Source of the DNA: Pigmentiphaga sp. NML030171
Lineage (GTDB): Bacteria > Pseudomonadota > Gammaproteobacteria > Burkholderiales > Burkholderiaceae_B
Length of the DNA stretch: 64,000 nt
Assembly (NCBI RefSeq): GCF_002188635.1
Contig: NZ_NINX01000019.1
Span: 1 to 64,000 of the forward strand
Reading direction: 5' to 3'
In this document: positions 15,951 to 29,221 of the stretch, piece after piece
Numbering within the stretch: the first letter of the stretch is position 1
Layout of the letters: the number at the start of each line of letters is the position of its first letter
Program-made: the position numbers and the translations under genes
The notes under the pieces: model-generated
What the model was told of the DNA's origin: nothing
Seen by the model: only the letters and a program-made list of their open reading frames with translations
The model's database searches: none

Positions 15951-18900
15951 ATGAGCGCACATCCCGTCGAGACCGTCCTGACCCTGGACGACAAATACAC
16001 ACGGCCGCGCGGCCGCGTCTACATGACCGGCACCCAGGCGCTGGTGCGCCTGATGCTGGCGCAGAAGCAGCGCGATGAAGCGGCCGGGCTGAACACCGCG
16101 GGCTTCGTCTCGGGCTACCGGGGCTCGCCGCTCGGGTCGGTGGACCTGGAGATGTGGAAGGCCGCCCGGCACCTGGAGGCCCATCGCATCAAGTTCGTGC
16201 CCGGGCTCAACGAGGAACTGGCGGCCACCGCGGTCTGGGGCACGCAGATGGTCAGCCTGGACGCCCGGGCCACCGCCGACGGCGTGTACGCGCTGTGGTA
16301 CGGCAAGGGCCCGGGCGTGGACCGCTGCGGCGACGTGTTCAAGCACGGCAACATCGCGGGCTGCTCGCGCCATGGCGGCGTGGTGCTGGTGGCCGGCGAC
16401 GACCACGCCTGCAAGTCGTCCACCCTGCCCCACCAGAGCGAACACGCGTTCATCGCGGCCATGATCCCGGTCCTGAATCCGGCGGGCGTGCGCGAGCTGA
16501 TCGAGTTCGGCCTGCACGGCTATGCGATGTCGCGCTACTCCGGATGCTGGGTGGGGCTGAAAGTCGTCAGCGACACGGTGGAGTCGTCCACCTCCATGGA
16601 CATCGATCCCATGGCGGTCGACATCCGCGTGCCCGACACCTATCCCATTCCGGAAGGCGGCTTCCACATCCGCTGGCCGGACCCGCCGCTGGAACAGGAG
16701 AACCGCCTGCAGCGCGAACGCCTGTACGCGCTGCTGGAGTACGTGCGGCAGAACGGGCTGAACCGCCAGGACTGGTTCGTTCCGCGGGCCAGGCTGGGCA
16801 TCGTGACCACCGGCAAGAGCTACCTGGACGTGCGCGAGGCCCTGGCCATGATGGGCATCGACGAGGAAGCCGCGCGTTCCATGGGGTTGCGGCTGCTGAA
16901 GATAGGCGTGTCCTGGCCGCTGGAGCCCGAGTGCATCTGCGAGTTCGCCGAAGGCCTGGACGAGATCCTGGTGGTCGAGGAAAAGCGCCAGATCATCGAA
17001 TACCAGATCAAGGAACATCTCTACAACGCCTCCATTTCCGCCCGCCCGCGCGTGGTCGGCAAATACGACGAGACCGGAGAATGGGTGCACGTGCCGCACG
17101 ACGGCATCCTGCTGTCGCCCAACGGCGAGCTGACGCCGGCCGCCATCGCCGGCGTGATCGCCTCGCGCATCGCCAAGGTGATCGGCCGCGAGGCCCTGGA
17201 CGCCCGCGCGCTGCCCTACCTGGACGCGCGCAAGCCGCCGGAGGGCTACACCCGCGCGGCTCCCGGCGCGCCGCAGCGGCTGCCCTACTTCTGTTCGGGC
17301 TGCCCGCACAACACGTCCACCAGGGTTCCCGAGGGCTCGCGCGCGGTGGCGGGAATAGGCTGCCACTACATGGCGCAGTGGATGAACCGCCATACCGAGA
17401 CCTTCACGCAGATGGGCGGCGAAGGCGCGACCTGGATCGGCCAGGCCTTCTTCACCGACACGCCCCATATCTTCGCGAACCTTGGCGACGGCACCTACAC
17501 GCACTCCGGGTCCCTGGCCATCCGGGCCGCGCTCGCGGCCGGCGTGAACATCACCTACAAGATCCTCGTCAACGACGCGGTCGCCATGACCGGCGGCCAG
17601 CCTGTCGAGGGCGCGCCCACCGTGCCGCAGATCCTGCAGCAGATGGTGGCCGAGGGAGTGCCCCACATCCATCTCGTGAGCGACGAACCGGATGCGCTGC
17701 GCGAGCTTCCGGGCCTGCCGGCGGGCATCGCCATCAGCCATCGCGACCGCATGGACGACATCCAGCGCGAACTGCGCGAGAAACCCGGCGTGTCGGTCAT
17801 CGTCTACGTGCAGACCTGCGCCGCCGAGAAGCGCCGCCGCCGCAAGCGCGGCAAGCTGGCCGACCCTGCGCGCCGCGTACTCATCAACGAGGAAGTCTGC
17901 GAGGGGTGCGGCGATTGCGGCGTGCAGTCGAACTGCGTGTCCATCCTGCCTCTGGAGACGCCGCTGGGCCGCAAGCGCACCATCGACCAGAGTTCGTGCA
18001 ACAAGGATTTCTCGTGCGTGAAAGGGTTCTGCCCCAGCTTCGTCACGGTCGAGGGCGGCGCGCTGCGCAAGCCGGCGGCGCGGCAGGTGACACCGCCGCG
18101 GGACCTGCCGGCACCGGACCTGCCCGGACTGGAACAGGCCTGGAACATCGTCGTGACCGGCGTGGGCGGCACCGGCGTGGTCACGATAGGCGCGCTGATG
18201 GGCATCGCCGCCCACCTCGAGGGCAAGGGCGTCATCGTGCTGGACATGGCCGGGCTGGCGCAGAAAGGCGGCGCGGTGATGTCGCACGTGCGGCTGGCCG
18301 CCACCCCCGCCGCGCTGCACGCCACGCGGGTTCCCGCCCGCCAGGCCGACGTCGTGCTGGGCTGCGACCTGATGGTCGCCTGCGGCCAGGACGCCATCGA
18401 CATGATGGCCAGGACCCGCACCCGCGCGGCGCTGAACCTGGACGTATCGCCCACCGGCGCCTTTACCCAGGACCCCGACTGGCACGCCTCGCCCGAGGCC
18501 ATGCTGCAACGCGTGCGCGATGCGGCCTGGCAGACCGACGCGGTGGATGCCACCGAGATCGCCACCGGCCTCCTGGGCGACGCGATCGCCACCAACGTCT
18601 TCATGCTGGGCTATGCATGGCAGAAGGGCTGGATCCCCCTGCGCGAGGACTCGCTGATGCGGGCGATCGAACTGAACGCCACGGCCGTGGAGATGAACAA
18701 GGCCGCGTTCGCATGGGGCCGGCAGGCCGCGCTGGACCTGCCGGCGGCCAGCGTCGCCGCCGGGCTCAAGCGGCCCGGCACGGTGGTGATGATGCCGCCC
18801 CGGCCGTACTCGCTGGATGCCCTGCTGGCCGACCGCACGCAGCGGCTCGCCCGCTACCAGAACGCCGCCTATGCCGCCCGCTACGAAACCTTCGTGCGCG

Positions 18901-19487
18901 AGATCGCCGCCCTGGAAGAGGAACGGGTCTCGGGCAACCGGCTGGCGCGCACGGTCGCGGCCAGCCTCTACAAGCTCATGGCCTACAAGGACGAGTACGA
19001 GGTCGCCCGGCTGTTCGTCGAAACCGGCTTCGCCGAACGCGTCGCGCGCCAGTTCGAAGGCGACTACCGCCTGCGCTTCCACCTGGCGCCGCCTCTGTTC
19101 GCGCGCCGGGACGCGCACGGCCATCTGGTGAAGCAGGCCTACGGCCCATGGGTGCTGACGGCCTACAAATGGCTGGCCCGGGCGCGCCGGCTGCGCGGCA
19201 CGCCTTTCGATCCGTTCGGCTACCTGCCCGAGCGGCGCGCGGAGCGGGCGGCGATCGGCGGCTACCAGGCCTTGATGCGGGAGATCGCCGCCACGCTTAC
19301 TCCCGAACGCCTGCCCGTGGCGCTCGAACTGGCCCGGCTTCCGCAGGAAGTGCGCGGCTTCGGACACGTCAAGGAGGAGAACGCGCGCGTTGCCCGCATC
19401 AAGCAGGAGCGCCTGCTGGCCCGGTACGCCGAGCCCCCCGGCTCGACCTCGCCGCAGGAGCGCCGGGTCCCCCACGCCGTGGCCTGA
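15951..19487 (+). CDS. Indolepyruvate ferredoxin oxidoreductase-family protein (fused 2-oxoacid oxidoreductase)
   Basis: A 1178-residue enzyme fusing the IorA-type and IorB-type parts. The thiamine-diphosphate site is in the middle ([19 protein letters not shown] followed by [12 protein letters not shown]). A ferredoxin-like segment [13 protein letters not shown], followed by [12 protein letters not shown], lies near residues 647-695. The gamma domain begins about residue 725 ([14 protein letters not shown]). It decarboxylates a 2-oxoacid to an acyl-CoA, passing electrons to ferredoxin or flavodoxin. The next gene is isovaleryl-CoA dehydrogenase, so its likely substrate is the leucine-derived 2-oxoisocaproate, in place of a branched-chain dehydrogenase complex. 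The start at 15951 ([10 protein letters not shown]) gives the normal family length; the open frame upstream looks non-coding. Confidence 0.88.
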   Translation: MSAHPVETVLTLDDKYTRPRGRVYMTGTQALVRLMLAQKQRDEAAGLNTAGFVSGYRGSPLGSVDLEMWKAARHLEAHRIKFVPGLNEELAATAVWGTQMVSLDARATADGVYALWYGKGPGVDRCGDVFKHGNIAGCSRHGGVVLVAGDDHACKSSTLPHQSEHAFIAAMIPVLNPAGVRELIEFGLHGYAMSRYSGCWVGLKVVSDTVESSTSMDIDPMAVDIRVPDTYPIPEGGFHIRWPDPPLEQENRLQRERLYALLEYVRQNGLNRQDWFVPRARLGIVTTGKSYLDVREALAMMGIDEEAARSMGLRLLKIGVSWPLEPECICEFAEGLDEILVVEEKRQIIEYQIKEHLYNASISARPRVVGKYDETGEWVHVPHDGILLSPNGELTPAAIAGVIASRIAKVIGREALDARALPYLDARKPPEGYTRAAPGAPQRLPYFCSGCPHNTSTRVPEGSRAVAGIGCHYMAQWMNRHTETFTQMGGEGATWIGQAFFTDTPHIFANLGDGTYTHSGSLAIRAALAAGVNITYKILVNDAVAMTGGQPVEGAPTVPQILQQMVAEGVPHIHLVSDEPDALRELPGLPAGIAISHRDRMDDIQRELREKPGVSVIVYVQTCAAEKRRRRKRGKLADPARRVLINEEVCEGCGDCGVQSNCVSILPLETPLGRKRTIDQSSCNKDFSCVKGFCPSFVTVEGGALRKPAARQVTPPRDLPAPDLPGLEQAWNIVVTGVGGTGVVTIGALMGIAAHLEGKGVIVLDMAGLAQKGGAVMSHVRLAATPAALHATRVPARQADVVLGCDLMVACGQDAIDMMARTRTRAALNLDVSPTGAFTQDPDWHASPEAMLQRVRDAAWQTDAVDATEIATGLLGDAIATNVFMLGYAWQKGWIPLREDSLMRAIELNATAVEMNKAAFAWGRQAALDLPAASVAAGLKRPGTVVMMPPRPYSLDALLADRTQRLARYQNAAYAARYETFVREIAALEEERVSGNRLARTVAASLYKLMAYKDEYEVARLFVETGFAERVARQFEGDYRLRFHLAPPLFARRDAHGHLVKQAYGPWVLTAYKWLARARRLRGTPFDPFGYLPERRAERAAIGGYQALMREIAATLTPERLPVALELARLPQEVRGFGHVKEENARVARIKQERLLARYAEPPGSTSPQERRVPHAVA

Positions 19488-19527
19488 CACATCCTTCCCG
19501 CAGCAAGACAAGAACCGGAGAACCTCC

Positions 19528-20703
19528 ATGATCCCGCTGCCTTCCCTGGACTTCGGCGTGAACGACACCACCGAGATGCTGCGCGAGGTCGTGCGCAGCT
19601 TCGCCTCCAACGAGATCGAACCGCGCGCCGCGGCCATCGACAAGGACAACGCGTTCCCCCGGGACCTGTGGAAAAAAATGGGCGACCTCGGGCTGCACGG
19701 CATGACGGTGGGCGACGACTACGGCGGCATCGCGCTGGGCTACCTCGCGCACGTGGTGACCATGGAAGAGCTGTCGCGGGCGTCGGCCGCGGTGGGCCTG
19801 TCCTACGGGGCACACTCCAATCTTTGCATCAACCAGTTGCACCGGCATGGCACGCCCGAGCAGAAGGCACGCCACCTGCCGGCGCTGGTCGCCGGGGATC
19901 ACGTGGGCGCGCTGGCGATGAGCGAGACGACATCCGGCTCGGACGTCGTGTCCATGCGGCTGCGTGCCACGCGCAAGGGCGCGCGCTTCGTGCTGAACGG
20001 CTCGAAGATGTGGATCACCAACGGCGGCGACGCCGACACCCTGATCGTCTACGCCAAGACCGACCCCGACGCCGGGCCGCACGGCATCACCGCCTTCATC
20101 GTCGAGAAAGGCTTCCCCGGCCTGGCCTTCGGCGAGAAGCTCGACAAGCTCGGCATGCGGGGCTCCAACACCTATCCCGTGTTCTTCGACGACTGCGAAG
20201 TGCCGGAGGAAAACGTGCTGGGCGGCGTCGGCAACGGCGTGGGCGTGCTGATGAGCGGACTGGACTACGAACGCGCGGTGCTTGCCGGCGGACCGCTGGG
20301 CATCATGGCGGCCTGCATGGACGTCGTGCTGCCCTACGTGCACGAGCGCAAGCAGTTCGGACAGAGCGTGGGCGAGTTCCAGCTGATGCAGGGAAAGCTG
20401 GCCGACATGTACACCACCTGGCAGGCCTGCCGCGCATACGTCTACGCCGTGGCCCGCAGCTGCGACCGGCCCGGCCACGGCCGATCGCTGCGCAAGGATG
20501 CCGCGGGCGCCATCCTGTATGCCGCCGAGAAGGCGACCTGGATGGCCGGAGAAGCCATCCAGGCGCTGGGAGGCAACGGCTACGTCAACGACTATCCGAC
20601 GGGACGCCTGTGGCGCGACGCCAAGCTGTACGAGATCGGCGCGGGCACCAGCGAGATCCGGCGCATGCTGATAGGCAGGGAACTCTTCGCCGAAACCCGC
20701 TGA
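19528..20703 (+). CDS. liuA: Isovaleryl-CoA dehydrogenase
   Basis: A 391-residue acyl-CoA dehydrogenase. The catalytic base is placed as in isovaleryl-CoA dehydrogenases: Glu248 in [14 protein letters not shown]. The position of the usual C-terminal catalytic Glu is Ala in [12 protein letters not shown], exactly the swap expected for this subfamily. FAD-binding segments [14 protein letters not shown] and [18 protein letters not shown] are present. It converts isovaleryl-CoA to 3-methylcrotonyl-CoA, feeding electrons to ETF. The ATG at 19528 follows the oxidoreductase by 40 bp, and the methylcrotonyl-CoA carboxylase beta gene follows by 22 bp. Confidence 0.95.
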   Translation: MIPLPSLDFGVNDTTEMLREVVRSFASNEIEPRAAAIDKDNAFPRDLWKKMGDLGLHGMTVGDDYGGIALGYLAHVVTMEELSRASAAVGLSYGAHSNLCINQLHRHGTPEQKARHLPALVAGDHVGALAMSETTSGSDVVSMRLRATRKGARFVLNGSKMWITNGGDADTLIVYAKTDPDAGPHGITAFIVEKGFPGLAFGEKLDKLGMRGSNTYPVFFDDCEVPEENVLGGVGNGVGVLMSGLDYERAVLAGGPLGIMAACMDVVLPYVHERKQFGQSVGEFQLMQGKLADMYTTWQACRAYVYAVARSCDRPGHGRSLRKDAAGAILYAAEKATWMAGEAIQALGGNGYVNDYPTGRLWRDAKLYEIGAGTSEIRRMLIGRELFAETR

Positions 20704-20725
20704 CCCCTTGCCCAGGAGCCAGGCC

Positions 20726-22327
<1,602 letters not shown>

Positions 22328-22350
22328 CGCCCTTCAAGGAAAGCCCCATC

Positions 22351-24315
22351 GTGTTCGACAAGATCCTGATCGCCAATCGCGGAGAAATCGCCTGCCGGAT
22401 CATGGCCACGGCCCGGCGGATGGGCGTGGCGACCGTCGCGGTGTACTCGGACGCGGATGCCGGCGCGCGGCACGTCCGGCAAGCCGACGCGGCCCGGCGC
22501 ATCGGCCCCGCCCCGGCGCGCGACTCCTACCTGCGCGCGGACGCGCTGGTCGAGGCCGCGCTGGCCAGCGGCGCGCAGGCCGTCCATCCGGGCTACGGCT
22601 TCCTGTCCGAGAACGCGGCGTTCGCCGAGGCCTGCGAACGCGCGGGCCTGGTCTTCATCGGGCCGCCCGCCGGCGCGATCCGCGCGATGGGCTCCAAGTC
22701 CGCCGCCAAGGCCCTGATGGAAAGGGCGGGCGTGCCGCTTACCCCCGGCTATCACGGCGACGACCAGGATCCCGCGCTGCTGGCCCGCGAGGCCGCCCGC
22801 ATCGGCTATCCGGTGCTGATCAAGGCCAGCGCGGGCGGCGGCGGCAAGGGCATGCGCCGCGTGGACCGGGCCGAGGACTTCGATGCGGCGCTGGCCGCCT
22901 GCAAGCGCGAGGCCGTGGGGGCCTTCGGCGACGATCGCATGCTGGTCGAACGCTACGTCCTGCGCCCGCGCCACATCGAGATCCAGGTCTTCGGCGATCG
23001 CCACGGCAACATGGTCCATCTGTTCGAGCGCGACTGCTCGGTCCAGCGCCGCCACCAGAAGGTACTGGAAGAGGCGCCCGCGCCGGGCATGACCGCCGCG
23101 CGTCGCGAGGCCATGGGCCGGGCCGCCATCGACGCCGCGCGCGCCGTGGGCTACGTGGGCGCCGGCACGGTGGAGTTCATCGTCGATCCCGGGGGCGCCT
23201 TTTATTTCATGGAAATGAACACGCGGCTGCAGGTCGAGCATCCGGTCACGGAAATGATCACCGGGCTCGACCTGGTCGAATGGCAGTTGCGCGTGGCAAG
23301 CGGCGAACCGCTGCCGCGGGACCGCCGGCCGACGGCCCCGTCCGGCCATGCGCTGGAAGCGCGTCTTTACGCCGAGGATCCCCATCAAGGCTTCCTGCCC
23401 GCGGCGGGGCGGCTGCGGCGCTTCGTGCCGCCTCCCGCGGCCCCCTGGCTGCGCCTGGACGCGGGCGTCGACGAAGGCGACACCATCTCCCCGCACTACG
23501 ATCCGATGATCGCCAAGCTCGTCGTCCATGGCGCCGATCGGCGCGAGGCACTGGCCCGCATGCGGCAGGCCTTGTCCGCCTGCCGCATCGTGGGCCTGCC
23601 CACCAATCTCGCCTTCCTGTCGCGGCTGGTCGCCACGCCCTCGTTCGAACAGGCGGACCTGGACACCGGCCTGATCGAACGCGAACACGATCGCCTGTTC
23701 GGGCCCGACGAACCGCCGCCCCGGGAAGCGTGGCTACTGGCCGCGCTGGCCGAAATGCGGCACGTCGCCGGCACGACGCCGGCCGGTTCGCCGTGGCGCG
23801 CGGACGGCTGGCGCCTGAATGGCGACGCCGCCACGGCATTCCTGTTCGCGTGCGGCGGCGATCGCCGCGAAGTCTCGGTCAAGCCCGGGCCCGGAGGAAT
23901 GATCGCCGTGCTGGACGGCTCGACGGTCTCCGTCTGCGTGCGCGGGGAAGATCCGCGACTGGAAGCGGCCCTGCCCGATCGCACGCTGCGGGCGGACGTC
24001 TACCGGGACGGGGCCCACCGCATCGTGTATTGCGACGGCTCGGCATGGACGTTCACACGGGTCGATCCGCTACTGGCCTGGAAGCAAGGAGCAGACACCG
24101 GCGGCGCCCTGACCGCGCCCATGCCGGGCCGGATGGCTGCGCATCTGGTGCCACCCGGCGCACGGGTAACCGCCGGCACGCCGCTGCTGGTGCTTGAAGC
24201 CATGAAGATGGAACACACGATCGGCGCCCCGTCGGACGGGCGGGTGAAGGCCTTCCGCTTCGCGGTGGGCGACGCGGTGAACGACGGCGACGAACTGGTG
24301 GACTTCGAGACCTGA
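22351..24315 (+). CDS. liuD: 3-methylcrotonyl-CoA carboxylase, alpha (biotin-containing) subunit
   Basis: A 654-residue protein: biotin carboxylase (FDKILIANRGEIACRI, the ATP lid with GGGGKGMRRV, and EMNTRLQVEHPVTE), a linking beta-rich domain, and a C-terminal biotin carrier domain with the attachment Lys619 in EAMKMEH. The start is a GTG at 22351, with AAGGA 10 bases upstream, giving the normal N-terminus. It carboxylates 3-methylcrotonyl-CoA with the beta subunit. The usual liuC (hydratase) and liuE (HMG-CoA lyase) genes are absent after it; the next gene is convergent. Confidence 0.95.
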   Translation: MFDKILIANRGEIACRIMATARRMGVATVAVYSDADAGARHVRQADAARRIGPAPARDSYLRADALVEAALASGAQAVHPGYGFLSENAAFAEACERAGLVFIGPPAGAIRAMGSKSAAKALMERAGVPLTPGYHGDDQDPALLAREAARIGYPVLIKASAGGGGKGMRRVDRAEDFDAALAACKREAVGAFGDDRMLVERYVLRPRHIEIQVFGDRHGNMVHLFERDCSVQRRHQKVLEEAPAPGMTAARREAMGRAAIDAARAVGYVGAGTVEFIVDPGGAFYFMEMNTRLQVEHPVTEMITGLDLVEWQLRVASGEPLPRDRRPTAPSGHALEARLYAEDPHQGFLPAAGRLRRFVPPPAAPWLRLDAGVDEGDTISPHYDPMIAKLVVHGADRREALARMRQALSACRIVGLPTNLAFLSRLVATPSFEQADLDTGLIEREHDRLFGPDEPPPREAWLLAALAEMRHVAGTTPAGSPWRADGWRLNGDAATAFLFACGGDRREVSVKPGPGGMIAVLDGSTVSVCVRGEDPRLEAALPDRTLRADVYRDGAHRIVYCDGSAWTFTRVDPLLAWKQGADTGGALTAPMPGRMAAHLVPPGARVTAGTPLLVLEAMKMEHTIGAPSDGRVKAFRFAVGDAVNDGDELVDFET

Positions 24316-24328
24316 CATGCCACCGGGT

Positions 24329-25708
24329 TCAGGATGCGCCCTCACCCTGCGGCCCCGCCTTGTGCCGTTGCCTGGCCGCCAGCACGGCGCCCCACGCCAG
24401 CCCCGCCGTGGCCGCCACGGCCGATGCCGTCAGCACGCCCAGCTTCGCCGCCCCCAGCAGACTTTCGTCGCCGAACGCCAGATTGGCGATGAAGATGGAC
24501 ATCGTGAAGCCTATGCCCGCCAGCAAGCCTACCAGCACGACCCCGCCCCATGTCGCGCCGGCAGGCAACCTGCACCATCCCAGACGGACCGCGATCCAGC
24601 TGGCAGCGACGACGCCCAGCGGCTTGCCGATCACCAGCGCCGCCGCCACGCCCAGCATGACGGCCTGCGACGAGGACACCGACAGGTCCACGCCGTCCAG
24701 CGTGACGCCGGCGTTGGCCAGGGCGAACAGGGGCATGACGACATAGGCCACCCACGGATGCAGGGCCATCTGCACGCGCGTCACGGGCGCGACCAGCTCG
24801 CGCTGCGCCCATCGCAGCCGCCGCGCCTGCGCCGCCGTGCCACCGGTATCGGCGGCGCCCTCGCGCACCAGGAAATCCGCCGCGCGGCGCACGATGTCCA
24901 GCGGATGCTCGTGGCGCGGCGCGGGCAGCACCGGCGTCATCAGCCCCAGCACGACCCCCGCCAGTGTGGGATGCGCGCCCGTCTGCAACAGGCCGATCCA
25001 CAGCACCGCGCCGGGCAACACGTAGGCGTAGGCGGTCCCCACGCCCATCCGTTGCAGGGCCAGCACCATCACGATGCCCACGGCGGCCACGAGCAATCCG
25101 CTGAGGTCCAGCCCGCCGGAATAGAACATTGCGATGATCAGCACCGCGACGATGTCGTCGATGATCGCCAGCGCCAGCAGGAAGATGCGCACGCTGGCGG
25201 GAATGGACCGGCCCAGCAGCGCCAGCACGCCGACCGCGAACGCGATGTCGGTGGCGGTGGGCACGGCCCAGCCCTGGCTTTGCGGCGCCTGGCCGTTGAA
25301 CGCAAGATAGATCAGCGCGGGCACCGCCACGCCGCCCAGGGCGGCCGCCAGCGGCAGCGCCGCCTGGGCCAGGCTGGCCAGCGCGCCCTCGTGGATCTCG
25401 CGCCGTATCTCCATCCCGACCACGAGGAAGAACACCGTCATCAACGCGTCGTTGATCCAGAAATGCAGCGACTGCGAGACGACGTGGCTGCCCAGGCCGA
25501 AAGTCAGCGGCGCATGCCACAGCGCGTGGTAGACGGAGGCGTAGGAGGAATTGGCCCAGACCAGGGCGGTGGCGGCGGCCGCCAGCAGCACGATGCCGCT
25601 GACGGCTTCGATGTGAAGAAATCTTTCCACCGCGAGCAGGGCTCGAGCGGCAAGATCCTGGGCGCGCGGAACGGGCCGGCGAGGGGCGTGTCGGTTCATC
25701 TGGATCAT
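24329..25708 (-). CDS. nhaA: Na+/H+ antiporter NhaA
   Basis: A 459-residue inner-membrane antiporter that exchanges Na+ for H+ in pH and salt homeostasis. Typical NhaA segments are [18 protein letters not shown], the functional [22 protein letters not shown], the twin-Asp region [17 protein letters not shown] and the later [16 protein letters not shown]. Start codons at 25708 (MIQMNRHAP) and 25699 are both possible; the GTG at 25723 is less likely. Convergent with the carboxylase genes with only 13 bp between. Confidence 0.94.
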   Translation of the reverse strand: MIQMNRHAPRRPVPRAQDLAARALLAVERFLHIEAVSGIVLLAAAATALVWANSSYASVYHALWHAPLTFGLGSHVVSQSLHFWINDALMTVFFLVVGMEIRREIHEGALASLAQAALPLAAALGGVAVPALIYLAFNGQAPQSQGWAVPTATDIAFAVGVLALLGRSIPASVRIFLLALAIIDDIVAVLIIAMFYSGGLDLSGLLVAAVGIVMVLALQRMGVGTAYAYVLPGAVLWIGLLQTGAHPTLAGVVLGLMTPVLPAPRHEHPLDIVRRAADFLVREGAADTGGTAAQARRLRWAQRELVAPVTRVQMALHPWVAYVVMPLFALANAGVTLDGVDLSVSSSQAVMLGVAAALVIGKPLGVVAASWIAVRLGWCRLPAGATWGGVVLVGLLAGIGFTMSIFIANLAFGDESLLGAAKLGVLTASAVAATAGLAWGAVLAARQRHKAGPQGEGAS

Positions 25709-25831
25709 CCAAGAATCCCGCACCGGCGGCCCGACCGGTGCCCAGAACCTGCCCCCGCGTATACAGCGAGGACACCCGGCGTTATTTTATACGAACACGC
25801 GCCACATCCATCCTGCCCAGGAGAGTCCCTC

Positions 25832-26863
25832 ATGAAAGCCGTTGTGCTCGGAGCCCCAGGCGGGCTCGACCATCTCCAGTTCGTCGACCTGCCCGACCCC
25901 GGATCCCCGGCGGCCGGGGAGATCCGCGTGCGCCTGCACGCGAGTTCCCTGAACTACCACGACTACCTCGTCGCCCTGCGCACGGACGAGCGCTACTTCG
26001 GCCGCATTCCGATGGCGGACGGCGCCGGCGTGGTCGAGGAGGTGGGCCCGGGGGTCGAGGAGTTCGCGGAAGGCGACCACGTGGTGTCCACTTTCTTCCC
26101 GCACTGGCTGGACGGCGAGGCGCGGGTGGGCAATTTCTCCACGGTTCCCGGCGACGGCGTGGACGGCTATGCGCGCGAGGCCATCGTCCGCCCGGCGACC
26201 TGGTTCACGCACGCTCCCCGCCATCTGGACCACGCCGAATCGGCCACGCTGACCACGGCCGGACTGACCGCCTGGCGCGCGCTGGTCGGCGACGGCCGGC
26301 TCAAGGCGGGCGACACGGTGCTGGCGCTGGGCACGGGCGGCGTCTCGATCTTCGCGCTGCAACTGGCCAAGGCCATGGGCGCGTCCGTCATCATCACCTC
26401 GTCGTCGGACGAGAAGCTGGCGCGCGCCCGCGCGCTCGGCGCCGACCACGTCATCAACTACCGCGACGATCCGCAGTGGGGCGACACGGTGCGCAAGCTT
26501 ACCGGAGGCGGCGTGGACCACGTCATCGAGGTCGGCGGCCCGGGTACGCTGGCGCAATCCATCAAGGCGGTGCGCGTGGCGGGCCACATCTCGCTGATCG
26601 GCGTGCTGACCGGCGGCAGCGGCGAGATTCCCACGGCCGCGCTGATGGCCAAGCAGGCTCGCCTGCAAGGCCTGATCGTGGGCAGCCGCCGGCAGCAGCA
26701 GGAGATGGTGCGCGCCCTGGAGGCCATCGGCCTGCATCCCGTGATCGACCGTCGCTTCCCCCTCGAGAAGATCGCCGACGCCTTCCGCCACGAGGCCGCG
26801 CACGCCCATTTCGGCAAGATCTGCCTGGAGTTCCAGGCGCAAGACACGAAGGAGCCCGCATGA
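25832..26863 (+). CDS. Zinc-independent medium-chain alcohol dehydrogenase / quinone reductase-like
   Basis: A 343-residue MDR-superfamily protein with the NAD(P)-binding motif LALGTGGVSIFALQLAKA and no catalytic zinc ligands at the usual Cys/His places (LNYHDYLVAL instead). The start is preceded by AGGAGAG. It overlaps the downstream glutathione transferase gene by ATGA, so the two form an operon and probably act on the same reactive carbonyl or electrophile. Exact substrate is unknown. Confidence 0.85.
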   Translation: MKAVVLGAPGGLDHLQFVDLPDPGSPAAGEIRVRLHASSLNYHDYLVALRTDERYFGRIPMADGAGVVEEVGPGVEEFAEGDHVVSTFFPHWLDGEARVGNFSTVPGDGVDGYAREAIVRPATWFTHAPRHLDHAESATLTTAGLTAWRALVGDGRLKAGDTVLALGTGGVSIFALQLAKAMGASVIITSSSDEKLARARALGADHVINYRDDPQWGDTVRKLTGGGVDHVIEVGGPGTLAQSIKAVRVAGHISLIGVLTGGSGEIPTAALMAKQARLQGLIVGSRRQQQEMVRALEAIGLHPVIDRRFPLEKIADAFRHEAAHAHFGKICLEFQAQDTKEPA

Positions 26864-27570
26864 CCTACGAGTTCTGGTACTGGAACGGCATACCCGGACG
26901 CGGCGAGTTCGTCCGCCTGGCGCTGGAAGCCGGCGGAATCCCCTACCGGGAATGCGCGCGCGAGCCGGGCGTCGATGCTTCGGACCTGGTGGCCGACATG
27001 CGCGCCGACCGCGACAGCCCTCCCTTCGCACCGCCGTACCTGGTCGCAGGAGACATGACGATCTCGCAAACGGCCAACATCCTGCTCTTCCTGGGAGAAC
27101 GCCACGGCCTCGCGCCGAGCGACCTGGCGGGCCGGCTGTGGATCAACCAGATCCAGCTGACCATCGCCGACATGGTGGCCGAGGCCCATGACGTCCATCA
27201 CCCCATCGCCTCCGGCCTGTATTACGAGGAGCAGAAGGCGGAAGCGCTGCGGCGCGCCAGCGATTTCCGCGCCCAGCGCATGCCCAAGTTCCTGGGCTAC
27301 TTCGAACGCGTGCTGGCCCGCCGTGGCGACTGGATCGGCGGCGGCGGCCGCTGGACCTATGCCGACCTGTCGCTCTATCACCTGGTCGATGGCCTGCTGT
27401 ATGCGTTCCCCCGGCGCATGACGACCCTGGCGCGCGACCATCCACGGGTGATGGCGCTGCACGCGCGCGTCGGCGGCCTGCCGGAACTCCAGGCCTACCT
27501 GGGCAGTGGACGGCGCCTGCCCTGGGGTGACGGCATCTTCCGCCACTACCGAGAACTCGACGGCGATTGA
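26860..27570 (+). CDS. Glutathione S-transferase family protein
   Basis: A 236-residue protein with an N-terminal thioredoxin-like domain (EFWYWNGIPGRGEFVRLALEAGG; PPYLVAGDMTISQTANILLFLG with cis-Pro) and a helical C-terminal domain. The opening Tyr-x-Tyr-Trp and sigma-like helical part with YADLSLYHLVDGL resemble the sigma/alpha-type transferases. It conjugates or reduces electrophiles with glutathione in the cytosol. Translation is coupled to the reductase gene upstream. Confidence 0.85.
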   Translation: MTYEFWYWNGIPGRGEFVRLALEAGGIPYRECAREPGVDASDLVADMRADRDSPPFAPPYLVAGDMTISQTANILLFLGERHGLAPSDLAGRLWINQIQLTIADMVAEAHDVHHPIASGLYYEEQKAEALRRASDFRAQRMPKFLGYFERVLARRGDWIGGGGRWTYADLSLYHLVDGLLYAFPRRMTTLARDHPRVMALHARVGGLPELQAYLGSGRRLPWGDGIFRHYRELDGD

Positions 27571-27614
27571 GGCGCGTTTGCGGAGAAACGGCGGCAGCCT
27601 GTACGCTTGGGGCG

Positions 27615-28487
27615 ATGTCTTCTCCCGCCCTTCCCATGCCCGCCATGCTTGCCCGTTGCCTGCTGTGGACGGCCGCCCTGTGCGCCGCCTTGCCCGCCCA
27701 TGCCGAAAGCTTCATCACCCGTCTTCTGAACAAGCCCGTGCCCGGCGGCGTGGCCGTGATTCCGCTGGGGGACGGCCCCGCCGCCCCCGTGGCCACCTAT
27801 CTGGGCCGCAGGACGATGGTGCTGCGCGACGACGGCGGGCAGTGGATCGCCGTCGTCGGCATACCGCTCGGCACCAGGCCGGGCACGCAACGGCTGGCGG
27901 TGCAGGAGGAAGCGGGAACGCGCACGCTGGATTTCCAGGTGGGCAGCAAGACCTACGTCGCCCAGCACATCAAGCTCAAGAACAAGCGCCAGGTCAACCC
28001 GGACCCGGCCGACCTCGCGCGCATCGAGAAGGAAACCGCCGAACAACTGGCCGCCTACCGCGCCTTCCGCCCCCAGGGCCCCAGCAACGTCATGCTGGAC
28101 CGCCCCGTTGCCGGCGGCCGGCTTTCCAGCCCCTTCGGCCTGCAACGCTTCTTCAACGGCGAACCCCGCAACCCCCATTCCGGCCTGGACTTCGCCGTGC
28201 CCGCGGGCACGCCGGTCAAGGCTCCCGCCGCGGGACGCGTGGTCCTGGTGGGCGACTACTTCTTCAATGGCAGGACGGTATTCGTGGACCATGGCCAGGG
28301 CTTCATCAGCATGTTCTGCCATCTGTCCGAGATCGGGGTGCGCGTGGGCCAGGAAGTGGCGCGCGGCGAGCAAGTCGGACGAGTCGGATCGACCGGCCGC
28401 GCCACCGGTCCCCACTTGCACTGGAACGTCAGCCTGAACGACGCGCGGGTGGACCCCGCCATCTTCATCGGCGCCTTCAAGCCCTGA
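27615..28487 (+). CDS. Secreted M23-family peptidase
   Basis: A 290-residue protein with a signal peptide ending LPAHAES and a C-terminal LytM/M23 domain. The zinc site reads [13 protein letters not shown] (His and Asp) and [10 protein letters not shown] (His-x-His). It has the family [19 protein letters not shown] segment. An N-terminal beta-rich domain (about 45-130) covers the catalytic part in this family. It probably trims peptidoglycan cross-links in the periplasm. The start at 27615 is preferred because it gives the signal peptide directly. Confidence 0.88.
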   Translation: MSSPALPMPAMLARCLLWTAALCAALPAHAESFITRLLNKPVPGGVAVIPLGDGPAAPVATYLGRRTMVLRDDGGQWIAVVGIPLGTRPGTQRLAVQEEAGTRTLDFQVGSKTYVAQHIKLKNKRQVNPDPADLARIEKETAEQLAAYRAFRPQGPSNVMLDRPVAGGRLSSPFGLQRFFNGEPRNPHSGLDFAVPAGTPVKAPAAGRVVLVGDYFFNGRTVFVDHGQGFISMFCHLSEIGVRVGQEVARGEQVGRVGSTGRATGPHLHWNVSLNDARVDPAIFIGAFKP

Positions 28488-28584
28488 GAAGGCGCAACAC
28501 TTCATTACACATCTTCCGCTTGCGCGCCGGCCGGGCGTATGGGATGAATACCTGGATCGCCCACGCCGCGTCCAAGGAGGTTCC

Positions 28585-29184
28585 ATGAGCAAGGTCCTGG
28601 TTCTCTATTACTCGTCATACGGCCACATCGAGAAAATGGCCGAGGCCGTCGCCGAGGGCGCGCGCAGCGCGGGCGCCCAGGTGGACATCAAGCGCGTGCC
28701 GGAAACCGTGCCGCCCGACGTCGCCAAGAATGCCCACTTCAAGCTGGACCAGGCGGCTCCCGTGGCCACGGTGGCCGATCTCGAGCACTACGACGCCATC
28801 GTCATCGGCACCGGCACGCGCTACGGGCGCATGTCCTCGCAGATGGCGGCCTTCCTGGACCAGACCGGCGGCCTGTGGGCGCGCGGAGCGCTGAACGGCA
28901 AGGTGGGGGCCGCGTTCACCTCCACCGCCACGCAGCATGGCGGCCAGGAGACGACATTGTTCTCCATCATCACCAACCTGCTGCATTTCGGCATGGTGGT
29001 GGTGGGCCTGCCGTACAGCTACCAGGGCCAGATGACCCTGACCGAGATCGTGGGAGGCGCGCCCTACGGCGCGACCACCATCGCGGGAGGCGACGGCTCG
29101 CGCCAGCCCTCGGCGGCAGACCTCGCCGGCGCGCGCTTCCAGGGCGAACTGGTGGCCCGCACCGCCAACAAGCTGTTCGGCTGA
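28585..29184 (+). CDS. wrbA: NAD(P)H:quinone oxidoreductase WrbA
   Basis: A 199-residue flavodoxin-like protein. The flavin loop is [18 protein letters not shown], followed by [25 protein letters not shown] and [14 protein letters not shown]. It fits WrbA, a tetrameric FMN enzyme that reduces quinones by two electrons. AAGGAGG precedes the ATG at a good distance. Stands alone between convergent and divergent neighbours. Confidence 0.95.
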   Translation: MSKVLVLYYSSYGHIEKMAEAVAEGARSAGAQVDIKRVPETVPPDVAKNAHFKLDQAAPVATVADLEHYDAIVIGTGTRYGRMSSQMAAFLDQTGGLWARGALNGKVGAAFTSTATQHGGQETTLFSIITNLLHFGMVVVGLPYSYQGQMTLTEIVGGAPYGATTIAGGDGSRQPSAADLAGARFQGELVARTANKLFG

Positions 29185-29195
29185 TCGCGCGCGAA

Positions 29196-29219
29196 CATCG
29201 CGGGCATGCGCCCGCGATG
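29196..29219. terminator. Perfect hairpin between convergent wrbA and the DUF4168-like gene
   Basis: CATCGCGGGC and GCCCGCGATG form a perfect 10-bp stem with a 4-nt loop (29206-29209). It begins 12 bases after the wrbA stop and ends just before the stop of the gene on the other strand, so it can serve both. A real T-run is lacking on either side. Confidence 0.55.
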
Positions 29220-29221
29220 CC